Notes under the pieces: generated by a model
Databases searched by the model: none
What the model saw: the letters and a program-made list of their open reading frames with translations, nothing else
Told to the model about the DNA's origin: nothing
Program-made: the position numbers and the translations under genes
NCBI RefSeq assembly: GCF_932526225.1
Contig: NC_064046.1
Coordinates: 372,001-436,000 of the forward strand
Length of the DNA stretch: 64,000 nt
Source of the DNA: Nematostella vectensis
Lineage: Eukaryota > Cnidaria > Anthozoa > Actiniaria > Edwardsiidae
Direction of reading: 5' to 3'
Shown here: piece after piece, positions 1 through 12,100 of the stretch
How positions within the stretch are numbered: the stretch's first letter is position 1
How the letters are laid out: each line of letters starts with the position of its first letter

Positions 1-215
1 TTCATAGCTAAAGAGGTGGAAGGTGTGTTGAAGATAACCCCTATTTATAATCATGGGTTGGACTGTATTGTCTTTTAGTTTTATGGCAGCCACCTTTTAT
101 AAAGATTAGAAATATTCATGTCATGTATACTTTTTTTCTATAAATAAGCAATGTCTTGACATCTCTTATTGTCACATCAAAGCGTTTGCGAAGCCTAGAT
201 CCCACCAACATCTAT

Positions 216-385
216 TAGGGGGTGCTTTAGGATTTTCCCGATTCTGTTATCTTTAAGGGGTTTCCACGCCCGGGGAGGAGGATTTTTCCGATTCATGCTA
301 GATTGTTGTTGACCACGCTATAGCTTATTGCAATCCCTTAGGTTTAAAATGGATTTTGCTTTAGAGCACCTCCGTCTGTTTTTCT
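216..385. repeat. Dispersed repeat, copy A
   Basis: This stretch shares phrases with 3786-4110: a thymine-rich phrase ending in TTTCCGATT, then a 'TTATCTTTAAGGG'-like phrase, GACCACGC, and finally CCGTCTGTTT at the right edge. The other copy lies in intron 1 of the neighbouring JmjC gene. The family is unknown to me. Positions 1-215 and 386-910 show nothing else that I can name. Confidence 0.45.
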
Positions 386-910
386 CGAAATCCCCCCTCT
401 GGGAGAGGGGGGATTTCGCACCAACTTTGTGTTCTATAAATGAGCAATATCTATAATATCGATGTCAGAACTACCTCGATTGCATCATTATTGCATTTGT
501 TTTGATGAAAAGCAGCCCTCAAGATCAGGCATTACTTATCAAGTCCAATAAGAATTGATTCGGGAGTGTTGCATGACTACGATACTAGCGATTGCCGTAA
601 GCTTGCGATTGTAAGTTTGTATAATATACTCGAATTTAGTTTCTTATCTTTTATTCATTTTCTTGGAAGATAAATATTTTTAGGACAATTTATAAATTTA
701 TATTGTGACGTTAACTTAAAAATGCAAAATACTAGAAACTATTACGTATTAGGTAAAGAGTAGGAACTTAACCTTTGAAAGCCTGTTAGCCCAGAAAATG
801 GAACTCACGTATATTAGACGCCATTGTTTTCGTGAACCGTTCCAAATGTTAATGCATGAAAATAAAGGAAGTCGTTTGTTTCATCTTAATTTTCACGCAT
901 TTACATTTAA

Positions 911-1072
911 ATGGTCGTAGCAGGGGGTGGGGCACTGGGGGAACGTGTCCCCTAATATTATGGAAAAATAAAAGAAAATGACCAGTATGGGCATGGATGT
1001 GCCCCCCCCCCAATATTTTCTTAATGTTTCTGTATTGTGCCCCTCCAATATTTGGAGGCTGCTACGGCCCTG
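911..1072. mobile_element. Short inverted-repeat element (MITE-like, possibly hAT)
   Basis: The left end reads GGTCGTAGCAGGGGG. The right end, read on the other strand, is CAGGGCCGTAGCAGCC, so the two form imperfect terminal inverted repeats. ATTTA occurs just outside both ends, which could be a partial target-site duplication. The inside is C/G-rich low-complexity sequence with no coding capacity. Starts of the CAGGGNCGTAGC type are common among hAT-like non-autonomous elements, but the family assignment is an inference. Confidence 0.45.
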
Positions 1073-1144
1073 ATTTAGGACGTTACATAAAAAACGGTGT
1101 TCAAGCTAGGCCTTAGACATTAATTCATTCCTGTTTCTATCAGT

Positions 1145-4100
1145 TCACAGTTCATAGTGAAATTCACTAGTGTCTCTTCCTTTTCTCTCGTGGTCTTCCC
1201 TGAGATCCAATGGTTCTTCGACCTCATCTTCATCCTCTGCGTCATCTCTCCGCACGTCTGGTTCGTTTAGCTCACCGTGTATGGGTCCATGTGGAGGCTC
1301 GCATCGAAGAGCGATCGCTTTGAGATTGTCAAATGGCACGTTCTTGATATCTTCAACCGTCACAAAGCCCTTTTTCTCCTTATCTAGATATTTGGCGAAC
1401 AACTTTACCGGGTCACGCTTCAACTTTCTCTCGTCATCTTCCTCAAGCTCGAATGTTTCATCGATGAAACGTTGAAAAAGATCAGCGGTGAGTTGAGTGA
1501 CCCCCACCTCGCCCATTTGTCTTATTATGTTATGGCGGAAGTTTTCCACGTTCTGGTATCCCATGGGTACGACCTTGTCTCCCTTCTTATATGTCCAGTG
1601 CACTCGCATCTCACTCAGTGGTTTGTATTCAAAGGTCTCGTTCTCACACCCGTCAGCCTCGAAGGTGTTGTCAACGGAAGCCGTGAAGAGCATGGTTGCG
1701 GAGATGCTGCGCCCGTACGAGCGAACCTGATGGATGTAGCCTGGACAAAAAAGGGGAGAAGAAATTAGCAGGCATCGACCAGATAGAGATGAACAGGCGT
1801 GTCCCCTGGTGGGAGGGGGTGAGCAGTCATAGGTATCATATGAAAAAAGCATAGTATTTAACGATGTTTTAAAGAATGTCCATCACCCACTCCTTTGTTT
1901 ATCATTGAAAAAACGGATTTATTCGCAAGGAAACTTCAAAATAACAGTTTAATAATGAAGTCTAATATGTTATTATTAAGTATATTTGAATGAAAATATC
2001 TTGGTTACTTTCTTGAATTAGCCGATGGAAATGGATGCTTTGTGTGACTCGCCAATGAGCAGGAGCATAAAATGTTGGCATAGTTGCCCTCTTTGAATAA
2101 TTAATGACCCACTTTTTGGCTGCCAAGTGGGCCTGTTTATGTGTCTGATAAGTGGACGAGTCATACAGACAGTGGGTGATATAGGAAGTTGTGGTAAGGC
2201 AATAAATTAGAGTGCTTTCTATTAGCATACCTGATGGTAGAAAGATGCAATCGCCATCATTGATAGTAGCATATGTCCATTCCACATCACTTATGTTTGG
2301 GTACAAATCCAGGTTGATTTCATCAGGGTTCACCATAGAGAAACCAGATCCAAATTGTGGAAACTGAAAAAAGCCCTTGGTTACCAAATTATAAAACATT
2401 GGTGTTGGAGATCTCTGCAGTGAGAGTGGGAAATCATCCCCAATGCCTTAATATCTTGTCTCACACTACCTCTAGGCATTAAGCAGTATGTATTTGGTAC
2501 AGTAGCTTACCCAATCAGAAAGAACATATTTTACAAAGGACTGGCATCCAACAGGCCAATTTTACATACATTCCACATAGCTACCAACCTTTGTCAAGGT
2601 TGACACTTGCTTGTTTATTCTCCCAAAAATGCAAACATTTGATAAACTAGTCATATTTGTATTTTGAGGGCGGCGAAGTGGTCCCAAAAGTGGGGGAAGG
2701 GGGGAGTGCTAAGTTGAATTTTATTCTGGTTAAAAAATTTCAACCTTCCCCCCAATCTAAACCACAAAAATGGTGACCCTCCCCCAAAAAGGCCACCAAA
2801 TAATATGGCCCTCCACCAAAACAAACAAAAAATAAAAAAAGGGTACTGGTTTCTTTATTGAAATTATACTCTTGTTTTGAGATGCCCTGTGTACAGCACG
2901 TTCTTACAGGAGCACCAGGCATAGCAAATTCAATACAATAGGAGTGTAGAATGTAGAGTGTAGAGTTTCGAAAATTTTGAAATTCCACACTCTTAGGATG
3001 CTTGGAAATTGATCAGAATACCTGTTAAAAAAAAAAAAGGCCCTCCCCTAAACCCTGTATCAAAATTTGAGGCCCTCCCCTAAATCAACGCTCAAAAAAT
3101 AGCAGCCGTCCCCGCCATTGAATAATCACCCTTCCATTGAAATTCTCACCTTCCCAAGTTTTAGCTGCTGCTTGAACTTCTGATGAATCATGATGAAGTC
3201 TTTTCTCCCTGCCATCATGCAGTGGATGTTGTGATCAGCATCGTAGTGAATAACAGAGCGTGTCCCCCCAGAACCAATCCACAGATTAGTCTCGTGTAGG
3301 AATTTAGCAAACGTGCCACACATGATAGCAGGGGGGACCTGAAATATTTTACAAAAGTCAGTTTTACCAGTAAAGTGTCATTAAAACTCAAAGTAGTGTA
3401 TAATGCAACCCATTGATTTGCTCCCTTATTAGTATAACTTATAAGTATTTAACAAAATTTTCTTTTCCTTGCTATTTCAAAGGAAAAATGAACACACCAT
3501 GGCTAATTACATATCTTGTACAAATAATGAGGTTCAGCATAAAACCCTGTGTTTTTTACCAAAAGGCACATGCATTCTTATAAACAGCATTCCAAATAAA
3601 AGATGATGCAACAGATTTTTTTACACTCTGACTGAGGATCAAGGTATTTTAATTGGCTTGATAATAATTGATAAACTCAACAGTCTTGGTATAAAAGGCA
3701 TACTGATAACACAGAGTTTTTATTCATTGATCTTTTGTCCAGGGGAGGGACTCTCCAGAAAAGTAGACAGGGGTGATTGTCACCACTCTTAGGGTATTAA
3801 ATTTCGACCAACTCCCATCACTTAGGGTGTGTTGAAGGATTTTTCCGATTTTGCCATCTTTGAGGGTATACCATTTGACCAGCTGCTATTCCTAAAAGGA
3901 GGTTTAACGTTTTTATTGCAATTTTGTTATCTCTTAGGGTACAAAATTCGACCAATTGGTTTTTCGATTCTTCCATCTCTTAGGGTTAAAATTTCTTCGA
4001 CCACACACAATTTGCTATCTCTTAGGGGTAAGAATTTCTGTTGGCCACGCCCCAAGTGCCCTCCCTTAGGGTAAAAAAAAATTTGGCGGCGAACACCCCC

Positions 4101-4765
4101 GTCTGTTTATATCGGAGTCGCCCACCGGGTCTTTTGTCTATGTGGTATAGCCCCCTACCAACAAGGATAATAGAAGGTCACAGGAGAAATAAAGGATGCA
4201 TACAGCGCCAATATCTATATATTGCTGGTTCTACAAACATTCCATATATAAAACAAATGCGATATCACCCTACCTGCACTTCTGCTAGCATGGGGTCTGG
4301 CATAACAGTAACAACGTACAAGTCGTCTTTCCGGTATCTGTCAATAAAATCGCCAAGTAACATTCTCTGGGTTTTACCATGCGTTCTATTCTCCCTTTTC
4401 CCTTCGATAAGGACATCTAAATCTCCGTATTTTTCCTTGAGGTATTCGTCCTTCCAGTTCGCGATGGCAGGCGACTCGGCGACTCCATGACGGAATACTA
4501 ACGGCAAGTTTTCGTGAACGTGTTTCTCCCAGAACTCTTGCGGTCTTAGTACGTAATCATACTCAATCACAGGTCCGTTTGGTGGCTTTTGGTAGCCAAA
4601 TGGCCTGAGATGACCTGCCCTAGCCAAAGGATCCTTGGAAGGAACGAAAATCGGTGGAAACTCGATGTTGTCCAAAAGTCTCGGTTCGTCAAGTGCTTGC
4701 GAAGATGGAGACGGCAAAGTTTGTGCAACAATCAACACAAGTGCAAAACTACGAAAACACAACAT
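1145..4765 (-). CDS. JmjC/cupin-domain protein with signal peptide, EF-hand-like loop and C-terminal HYEL
   Basis: Four exons on the minus strand: 4274-4765, 3150-3338, 2231-2363, 1145-1740. All boundaries are GT-AG, the phases are 0, 0 and 1, and the product is 469 aa. Residues 1 to about 22 form a hydrophobic signal peptide. The JmjC/cupin iron site is visible as H195-Y-D197 and a distal H275 in YIHQV. K210 in GRKDF lies 15 residues after the first His, where related enzymes bind 2-oxoglutarate, so an Fe(II)/2-oxoglutarate dioxygenase activity is plausible. A tail segment, DKEKKGFVTVED, resembles a 12-residue EF-hand loop with weak ligands. The protein ends in an acidic stretch and HYEL, close to KDEL/HDEL retrieval signals, so an ER-lumenal hydroxylase is likely. 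The start is the first ATG before the signal peptide. I recognise the fold but not a specific orthologue; the substrate is unknown. Confidence 0.85.
2640..3125. repeat. Low-complexity repeat in intron 2 of the JmjC gene
   Basis: The interval contains several GGCCCTCCCC-type phrases (about 2750-2820 and 3040-3090). Its ends, GAGGGCGGCGAAG near 2667 and the inverse of a CGTCCCCGCC phrase near 3110, look like weak inverted repeats. It could be a degenerate transposon. No gene is visible. Confidence 0.25.
3786..4110. repeat. Dispersed repeat, copy B, with internal tandem structure
   Basis: This is the longer relative of 216-385, inside intron 1 of the JmjC gene. The phrase 'CCATCTCTTAGGGT' followed by an AATTTCGACCA-like phrase recurs about five times with drift, giving a period of roughly 50-60 bp. 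It ends in CCCGTCTGTTT like copy A. Confidence 0.5.
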
Positions 4766-4950
4766 TTCGGCTGTTTTTCACAACCATATACTGGTTATAA
4801 ACTCCAACAAATCCAACCTGAGCTGTAGCACGAATTACTTCGAAAACTTTATGCAAATAGTTGGCGAGGAATATTTTCACGAGCGACTAAACATGAAAAT
4901 TTACTTGTTTGTTAGCGCGGAAGCACACGGAAAACCGGAAGCGTAGTTAG
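4766..4950 (-). promoter_or_regulatory. Probable promoter/5' UTR of the JmjC gene
   Basis: This is the sequence just upstream of the minus-strand ATG. It contains ACCGGAAGCG at 4934-4943, a good match to an ETS-factor site of the kind common in TATA-less housekeeping promoters. No convincing TATA box is seen. The assignment rests on position and this motif only. Confidence 0.35.
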
Positions 4951-6189
4951 CCTGGCCTTAGAGCAAGGCTGCTACACCACAGCACCCCCACATGAATTTT
5001 TTTTATTATTACCCAGAGCACGGGCTCTAGGATAGCTACACTCCAAATACATTTGGCAATGTCTTGTTAGTGTTGACTAATGCTAATGTATTCGCAGGAA
5101 ACTATACTAAAACCCTTTTCAAGAGGTCCTCAGGCTCTCCCTTCACGCTCACTCAAGGCAATGCGTAGAAAACCACAGATAGCTGGACTCCAATTTGTGA
5201 AGATTGAAATCAAGATTCTAAAAAAAAAAAAAAAAAAAAAAAGACATTTCAATACGACCAGAGAACGCGCAAATATACACATAAACACAATACCAAACTA
5301 CATTTTTCTTTTCACAAAGTTTTTTTTATTTTCCACATTTTTGTTTTTCGTACAATAATATTTACTGCAATAAGCTACCTATAATGGAACTTGAGCCCAA
5401 AAGCTAGGCTTTGACAGAGTCAGTTTTCAGGATTCCTGGTGTTAAGACCATTTTCAAGACTTCAAATCTAGACTTTTGATCGAAAAACATAAGGTCTGCA
5501 CTTCACCATTAGCTATTTATTTATTATTATTTTGCCTTGTCCCTGATTCAATGTTGTAGTGCATTAAAAGACCAACCAGCTTTGATATGCTTCTGGGTCA
5601 TTATCATTTTTGTGATCAAAGTGGTAAAAGAAACAGCACTATCAAACAAAATTACATCAAACTTTCATAATTTTTTCAAGCCTTTTTTTAATGAAAAATT
5701 GATGAGGTTTATAGTGGTGTGAAAGTAGTTCATTTAAAAGGATCACCCTATAAAACTGGGCATTAAAATTCCATTAAAGGAAAACGCAAAAGTATTGGTC
5801 ACTAAAATGCATGTAACTAGATTATAATATTTTTTAATGTGATTTTAACAAAATAAAGTTTCACAGTGCAGGGAACATTTGTGACGGGAAAATTGGTGGT
5901 TCAACCACTAATAAATAGTAGCCAATAAAAGACCCCTGAGCCTGCAAACTTGACTCCCATCGACAGAATTCTATAATTCTCTGAATAACCCACAGAATAG
6001 CCTGTCTCATGCCATATAAATGGACATTGGGAATTTTACAGCATTAATACACCAATGCTGTCTATATCTGCCTTTGAACCTTTGCAAGGGTCACTACTTC
6101 ATGTAAGACCTCTGGGCCAGTACTTTATGTAGGGTTAGGGTAGGGACCTTACTTGAAGTACCGATAGTTGCAAGGAGGATTCTGCAATA
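4951..6189. other. Intergenic/3' UTR region between the JmjC gene and importin-4
   Basis: No gene is visible. A run of about 22 A occupies 5221-5242. TTTATT at 5516-5521 would read AATAAA on the minus strand and is one possible polyadenylation signal for importin-4. An imperfect hairpin lies at about 6095-6162, just after the importin-4 stop. The rest is AT-rich unique-looking sequence. Confidence 0.4.
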
Positions 6190-9100
6190 CTAGCTCTGTG
6201 ATGCGGCTAGCAGAATTTGGGCATGCTCCATGGGAAGAGATTGTAGTACACCCTCAAAGTCTTTTGGGAATTGCTGATTCACAGTCTTTATCATGGTAAC
6301 CAGTCCCACACGGACCTCTAAAAGCACAGGGATGACAGTTTTGGGTTAATTAAAGTCGGAAACATTAACAAAGATATTGTCTTGATGATGTTAACCAGTC
6401 CCCCATGGACCTCTAAAAGCACAGGTTAGTTAACAGTATTCAGACTGGGGGAGGGGGGGGGGCTTTTTAAGTTCCATAACTTCTGAACCACAGCAGCTAG
6501 GAGGCTTTTCCTAAAATATGTTGAGGAGACGCTCTATGTTACCAAAGCAACCGTTTTTTCACACCTAAACCCAAAAACTAAAAAGTAGTGATTTTGGTCC
6601 TTTTTCTCAGATTTAAATGCCTTTTTTGACTTTATAAGTTTGTTTAGGTGACAAGTTTCCCAACAGTGCTATATTTTTTTACCTTGGATATTTGGGGGGA
6701 GGAGTTGGTAAATTTTGATGTCTCAAAGCTGTTGTTAAAAATGTCCCTAGATTTACTAGATGACACTTTAAAAGCTAAGATTATGTATTTATCATTGCTG
6801 TGAGCAGTAATACATGCATGCAAATACTTATTTCTGTAATAATTCCAGATTTTATTTTTGCAAAAATCATAAGAATCCAAGATGGCGGACCCAAGGTGGC
6901 AGAAATTCTTAAAAAAAATGATAATGAACAATGAATGAATGAATTTTTATGGCCTTTTTGCATTGTTAAGCCGTAAAGAGGTTGATTCAGACATATCTGA
7001 ATGATGCAAGATGATTTCAACCTGACATCTGACAATTTAGGCAATATTTGAAATAATAGCTTAAAATCATTTTATGACATCATTGTGATGTCATAATTGA
7101 TTGACCACACCCAAAATATGGTGTGACAATTCTTTGCATGCTGGTGATCATTGTGATCATTGATGGTCATAGCCTAAGCAGTTCATGATATACGGAGGAG
7201 GCCCTTTTAGCCCCCCAGTCACAGACGGCTCAAAATAGCCCAGTCTTAATAGGGTTAAAGTCGGAATATTAAGAAAGATATTGTAACAACCTACTTTCAC
7301 ATGCTTGAAGATTCAGAGGTTTCTTTCTTCAGCCGGGATAAATCTGGCCAGAAAGAGCCACTGATTCTCTGGAGCATGCTACTGTAAATAAACTAATTTG
7401 ACAAGAATAGTTTGGAAGTACCTTGTTGTAGGTCAGGAGATGGAAGAACTCTTGCAAAGACTCCCAACAACTGGGCAAGGTTACACATAACCTGTCAATC
7501 AAATAATTTGTCAATCATCTGACCTGTAAGTTCCACAAGCATGATGGGTTGAAGATGTTTATGTTCCTGGGTTACCTGTGTTCTACTTCATAAGGAGTGG
7601 AATGGGTTACCTGTGTGCTACTTCATAAGGAGTGGAATGGGTTACCTTTGTGCTACTTCATAAGGAGTGTCATGGGTTACCTGTGTGCTACTTCATAAGG
7701 AGTGTCATGGGTTACCTGTGTGCTACTTCATGAGGAGTGTCATGGATTACCTGTGTTCTACTTCATGAGGAGTGTCATGGGTTACCTGTGTTCTACTTCA
7801 TGAGGAGTGTCATGGGTTACCTGTGTTCTACTTCATGAGGAGTGTCATGGGTTACCAGTGTGCTACTTCATGAGGAGTGTCATGGGTTACCTGTGTAAAA
7901 CTTTATAATGAATGTCATGGATTACCTGTGTGCTTCTTTATAAAGTCTGTTATGGGTTGCCTGTGTGTTGTTCTACTACACAGGGAATGTAATTGGTTAC
8001 CTGTGTGCTTCTTAATAAGGATTTTCATGGGTAACTTTAGGGAATGTCATGGTTTACCTGTGTGCTTCTTAATAAGGACTGTCATGGGTTACCCGTGTGT
8101 TGCTCTACTGCACAGGGAATGTCATGGGTTACCTGTGGATGTTGGTCACTAAACAGTTCTATTACGCATGAGTAAACTGTAGAGTTTTCCTCAAAGTCTT
8201 CCTTAAGGGGCAAACATTGAACAAGCATTGGAAAAACCTGAAAAAGAAAACAAACCAAGCACTGTATTTAGTAAAATATAACGGTGCAAGTATTGTATCA
8301 CATAATTTTTTGTGATAAAAGTAAATGTCACATGGTTATGATATCACATCTACCAGGTCTAGCTCAAATTTCAAGCAGAAAACACACAAAATAACTTGAG
8401 ACCCTACTAACAAAAGCTGCTTACAGTTAATTTTAATCACACTTATCTGGAGGTCTAAGAGCACTCTGCTTCCAGTGTTACCTTATCTAAGGGTATCGCT
8501 GACCTATTGGCCATGATCATGCGGCAAACAGCACCACAGACGTTATCTGTAAGTCTGGGATTGGGATTCCCAACCATCATGAGAGAGAAGAGAGCATCTA
8601 GCAGCTCGGGGTAATGCCTGCACAATAGTTAAGTAAAACACACTTATCCCCTGCCTTCTAACCAGTAGTTCGACCAGGCTCAATATGTCATGAAAGAATA
8701 GCGGACTTGCGCTAGAAATCACGTGACTGTTTGGGTGGCAAACTAGCGCGCGCTCAGGCTTTAAGCTGAAAATAACAGCAACAAAAAGCAACTTCAACAC
8801 TTAAGAAACCAGAATTCTTTTTTTAGAAAGGGTTTATAGTTTCATTGAAAGATTTTATTTCTTCGTCATTCTCTGGTGAGAGGGGCGCAGTCATTTCTGA
8901 TTTTTGTTTCTTTGATCATTTTGTTTTAATTTGCCATCCAAAAAGGTCTCAGGTACATAAATGGTTAGCAGTTTTCTTTGTGATTACAAGCTTAAGAGCT
9001 GAGACATTCTCTTACATGAAAATAGGGGACTTGCGCTTAGAGATCATGTGACTTTTTGGTTGGCAAACCAGCACATGTAGCTTGAATTTGCCATCCAAAA

Positions 9101-12100
9101 GGTCAAGTGATCTCTTAGCCCCCTCTTGGATGTCTCTTGCCCTAGAAAAGCTTTGCAACCAAGGCTTTTTCCTGCCAATAGTTTTGTTGTTTACCCAAGA
9201 TCCTCAAAGAAGGGGGCCAAGTATGAGACCACAGTAGTACAATAACAATAACAAAGAAAATGGATTTCAATCACAATATTCTAGCCATTCTAATTGTGGA
9301 TACGGAAGCATGATATCACCACCATTCATGGCAAGTAGCCCCAGTCCATATGTTGCATTACTGCGGACCTCGTCATCTGAGTCTTTCAGAGCACCAAAGA
9401 AGACTGGGTAGAGGTGCTGAATAAAAGGTACTGTGGCACCCTCTAAAGCGAGCACAACCTAGGAAAAAAAAAACCTTGTAAGAAAGCCATTACACCCAAA
9501 AAAAACTTTGGATTCACTAGCACGCACAGAGCCTGGCTTCAAAAACACAAACAAACTTAACTTCTAAAACAACACCTCAGAGATGGTGCCAATTGAGACA
9601 TTACCTCTGAGATGGTGCCAATAGCAAAGGATTTGTCAGATGTAGAGGCCGACCTTTTCTGAAATCAAATAAACAGCAAGTTAAAATGGCTATATAAGGT
9701 ATGTTGAATCAGGTGCAATCATAGCCAAGATAACGGAATAGACTGTTCACTCTAAAGTGATGTGTGATATGCTATCATGGTTAAGATAAGACAGCTTATT
9801 TTGGTAGTATATAAGCTTACCGTTCGCTTTAAAAGAAATGGCAGGAAGCCTGCAAAGTATGGTGCAAACCTCTGCCCCCCGATGGCTGTGGCAAGGGCTG
9901 GTAATGCATCCCCTGCATATTCTATCAACATGGCATCAAACTCAGCTTGCTGATCATCATCTTCATCTTCATCATCTGCATTTTCTTGACAGCCTGTCTG
10001 CAACAGAAACAGACAGCAAACTTTTAAATTTCATTTTTATTTCATTGGCATTGATACAATGTATTTTGTTACATTCACAGAAATAAGAAAAAGATGCTCT
10101 GAAAAAATTATAAAAAATAAATGAATAAATAACTGATAACTTAACCAAATCCTTAAACCACAACAACGGAAGTCAATTACTAATAAATTCATTAAAGCTG
10201 TTTTTTTTTAACAAGCAGCAGCTTGCATAGTCGCTGGGCAAGGAATAAATGAGTGTTCTTTTGGCTGCAAGAGATGCCTATTCTGACAAGGCATTACATT
10301 TGCAGACCCATTGTGACAGAATGAGCTACCCCTCCATCACTTTAAGACAGTGTTCTCCTTATGTGGTCATCAGAGAAGAAAGTTGGGGATAGTACAATAA
10401 AGAGTGCAGAGATACTGTAATAAAAATATGCATCACCAGCATTATCAGCTAGGGCAGAGGACAATTCACATTGTAAAGATCATCAATGATAACAAAACAG
10501 TATGGTGATTGATATGGGCTGTCATTATCGCTGGCATCATGAGCATTGCCATGACCATCACTAACGTTATCTCTTATCACTAAAAAGTATTTGCTATTAG
10601 GCTTAGAGTTTACAATTTTAATGTGAAACTCACCTGTTGCATAAAAATGGCCCTGATTGCCGCAATTATCCCCTCAAGATGCCCTTCTCCAGAAACAACC
10701 ACGACCCCAATCGCTTTAAGCATCTCATTTAAAGCCTGTAGAGTTGCCATGACAACAGAGCGGTCCTTGTCCTTGGTGATGACCGTGACGTAAATAGCGA
10801 CGGTGGCTGTGAGTAGACGGTTTACTGGTGAAAAAGACAAAATACAGTAATAATAAGAACAACAACAACAAAAACAACAATGTAATCCATACCCTTAACT
10901 AGATATAATGGAAAAACACATCACACATCACATCTAACACATGCACACTGCAGAGAGATACTAAGAAAGCTGTTATTTCAGGTGAATTTTCGCTATTTAA
11001 AACACTTGATGCAGAGGGGCCTAAATGCACATTTTCAAGATTCTGGCCTTTTTTTTACTGAATTATGAAGATTATCCTTGCAATTTTTATGAATGCTGGA
11101 GTCAAAGCTACTAAAATTAAAAACAATTTGCAGCATCTTGGTTATTATTGCTCACTAGCTACTTAAAATAATTTGCTGCCATATTTGATGTGGAATGAGC
11201 TCATTTCAAACTTTTATGCCATGTTGCTGATACCAGGTACATAACCACTTGCACCCTTTGAGAACTCACTCACAAGGCATTTTGTCTTCTGCTCCTGTCT
11301 CTTCCAAAGCCTTATGAAGCACACAACAGAACTGACCCATTGCTGTCACAGCTCCCTTTCGCACACCTGTGTGAGGAAACTACAAAGACGCAAGCAGTCA
11401 GTCTCCAGACCAGTCGTCCTTAGTGTCAGTCTAGAGTCACTTCCTAAATGGGGAGTGATTCAAGACTGACACCAAGGATGGCTGCTTAGGAGGCTGCCTC
11501 AGTATGTCACATTTCAAACTTTCACATTCTTTCCATCTTATGTTTGTTATCGCTTTCTGTATTATTTGAGGAATTATACGGATCTACTTTCCATCTACAG
11601 CCATTTCTTAGAGTACAAAGCTCACCTGAACAAGCTTTAACACTTCTTTCGATGCTTCATCGAGGTAAGGTAAAAATTCAGCACTGCAAAGATACAACAC
11701 TTATGATTGAAATCTGAAGTATGCCTAATTGTTTATCAATGGAACCTATTTTCAACTGCCCTTTTAGATCTATTGGTGATATAACTGATTAAACCCAATA
11801 AGTCATTTCATGAGAATGGTTTCCTTCACCACGTACCCAGCACTCTCCGCTACCTCCCCAAGTGCATTGCAAGTGTCTTCCTTTTCTTCGAGATACGAGT
11901 TTTCCACGCTGTAACTGCAAACGTATACATTCAAAGCCCAGGTTTAACTAATAATGCATTCACACAAACTTTTAAACCAGTTAAAAGGTGGTTTAATTTA
12001 ACTGGTTTAAATCTCCCAAGAGTGGACAGAACCAAGAACAAAACTGATTAAACTGATGAACTGGTTAACAAGGGCACCTCCTTTATAAGATCAGGGTCAA

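Noticed and set aside
7524-7566. Extra importin-4 exon between exons 31 and 32 (frame HLQPIMLVELT)
   Set aside because: Including it breaks the frame, leaves a following intron of only about 32 bp, and the direct 31-32 join (HPQ/VMCNLAQLL) aligns better with known importin-4.
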